Source: Rhodospirillales bacterium (GTDB lineage: Bacteria > Pseudomonadota > Alphaproteobacteria > Rhodospirillales > Casp-alpha2). Taken from it: a DNA stretch of 14,374 nucleotides. The DNA lies in the NCBI GenBank assembly GCA_016187325.1, contig JACPJY010000052.1:1-14374 (forward strand), read 5' to 3'. This document shows positions 14,071 to 14,374 of the stretch, in pieces. Positions within the stretch are counted from its first letter, which is position 1. Every line of letters begins with the position of its first letter. A program made the translations under genes and the position numbers. The notes below the pieces were generated by a model. That model did no database searches and was not told the origin of the DNA. It saw nothing but the letters and a program-made list of their open reading frames with translations.

Positions 14071-14374
14071 AAGGTTGGAAGAAGATCGTCTCGGCCGTCG
14101 TCGTTCTCGCCGTGGCCGCGGTGGCGGCCGGCATCGCCATCATCAAGTCGTTGGATTTAAACGAATATCGGGGCCTGATCGCAGACCAGGTCAAAACCGC
14201 CACCGGGCGCGAGATGATGATCGCCGGCAAGCTCGACGTGAAGATATCGCTCACACCCGCGCTGGCGGTGGAAGGCGTGACGTTCGCCAACGCCCCGTGG
14301 GGTTCGCGCGCGCAAATGGCGACCCTGAAACAGCTTGCCGCCGAGGTGGAGCTGCTGCCGTTGCTGACCGGCGA
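14067..14374 (+). CDS. AsmA-family protein (3' partial)
   Basis: N-terminal 102 residues of a protein cut off by the window end. It begins with a basic stretch and one membrane segment (about residues 6-27, IVSAVVVLAVAAVAAGIAII). The AsmA pattern follows: LDLNEYRGLIADQVKTATGR, IAGKLDVKISLTPALAVEGV, FANAPWGS and then VELLPLL. AsmA-like proteins are inner-membrane-anchored, mostly periplasmic, and are linked to phospholipid transport and outer-membrane assembly. ATG 14067 overlaps the HAD stop by 4 bases, with GGGAGG at 14052-14057, so the two genes are coupled. The full length and subfamily cannot be judged here. Confidence 0.85.
   Translation, partial: MKGWKKIVSAVVVLAVAAVAAGIAIIKSLDLNEYRGLIADQVKTATGREMMIAGKLDVKISLTPALAVEGVTFANAPWGSRAQMATLKQLAAEVELLPLLTG

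Overview
The window is GC-rich bacterial chromosome from an alphaproteobacterium, probably close to Rhodospirillales. The gene order secY-adk-rpsM-rpsK-rpoA-rplQ, a Do-type protease right after rplQ, then rarA, an RluC-type pseudouridine synthase and a HAD phosphatase is typical of that class. The assignment rests on gene order and protein character only; there is no rRNA in the window.

Positions 1-4605 are the end of the spc operon and the alpha operon: secY (5' end cut off by the window), adk overlapping it by one base, a near-consensus sigma70-type promoter, then rpsM (TTG start), rpsK, rpoA (GTG start) and rplQ, closed by an intrinsic terminator. Positions 4667-8258 hold a periplasmic DegP/DegQ-type protease, a dienelactone hydrolase with an intact Glu/Cys/Asp/His set, and the AAA+ protein RarA, which appears to start at a non-standard codon.

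Positions 8304-11361 are the most interesting part. On the minus strand, three overlapping genes (CPA2 cation:proton antiporter, universal stress protein, MFS transporter) form one operon. Its long leader contains two tandem copies of the fluoride riboswitch (crcB motif). A TTGACA-N17-TAGGTT promoter sits just ahead of the first aptamer. The first aptamer is followed by two intrinsic terminators, and the second aptamer stands directly ahead of the antiporter ribosome binding site. The 3' arm of terminator 1 can pair over 8 bp with the 5' arm of terminator 2, so one fluoride-binding event could disarm both. No CrcB/Fluc or CLC-F gene is in the window, although as I recall crcB commonly lies between rarA and rluC in this class. 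The operon may therefore be a replacement fluoride-tolerance cassette at the same locus.

Positions 11445-14374 return to plus-strand genes: an RluC-type pseudouridine synthase, a 272-base spacer with a potentially structured 120-base element, an OmpR-type response regulator without an adjacent kinase, a HAD phosphatase, and the start of an AsmA-family protein cut off by the window end. No tRNA, rRNA, CRISPR array, insertion sequence or phage gene was seen.
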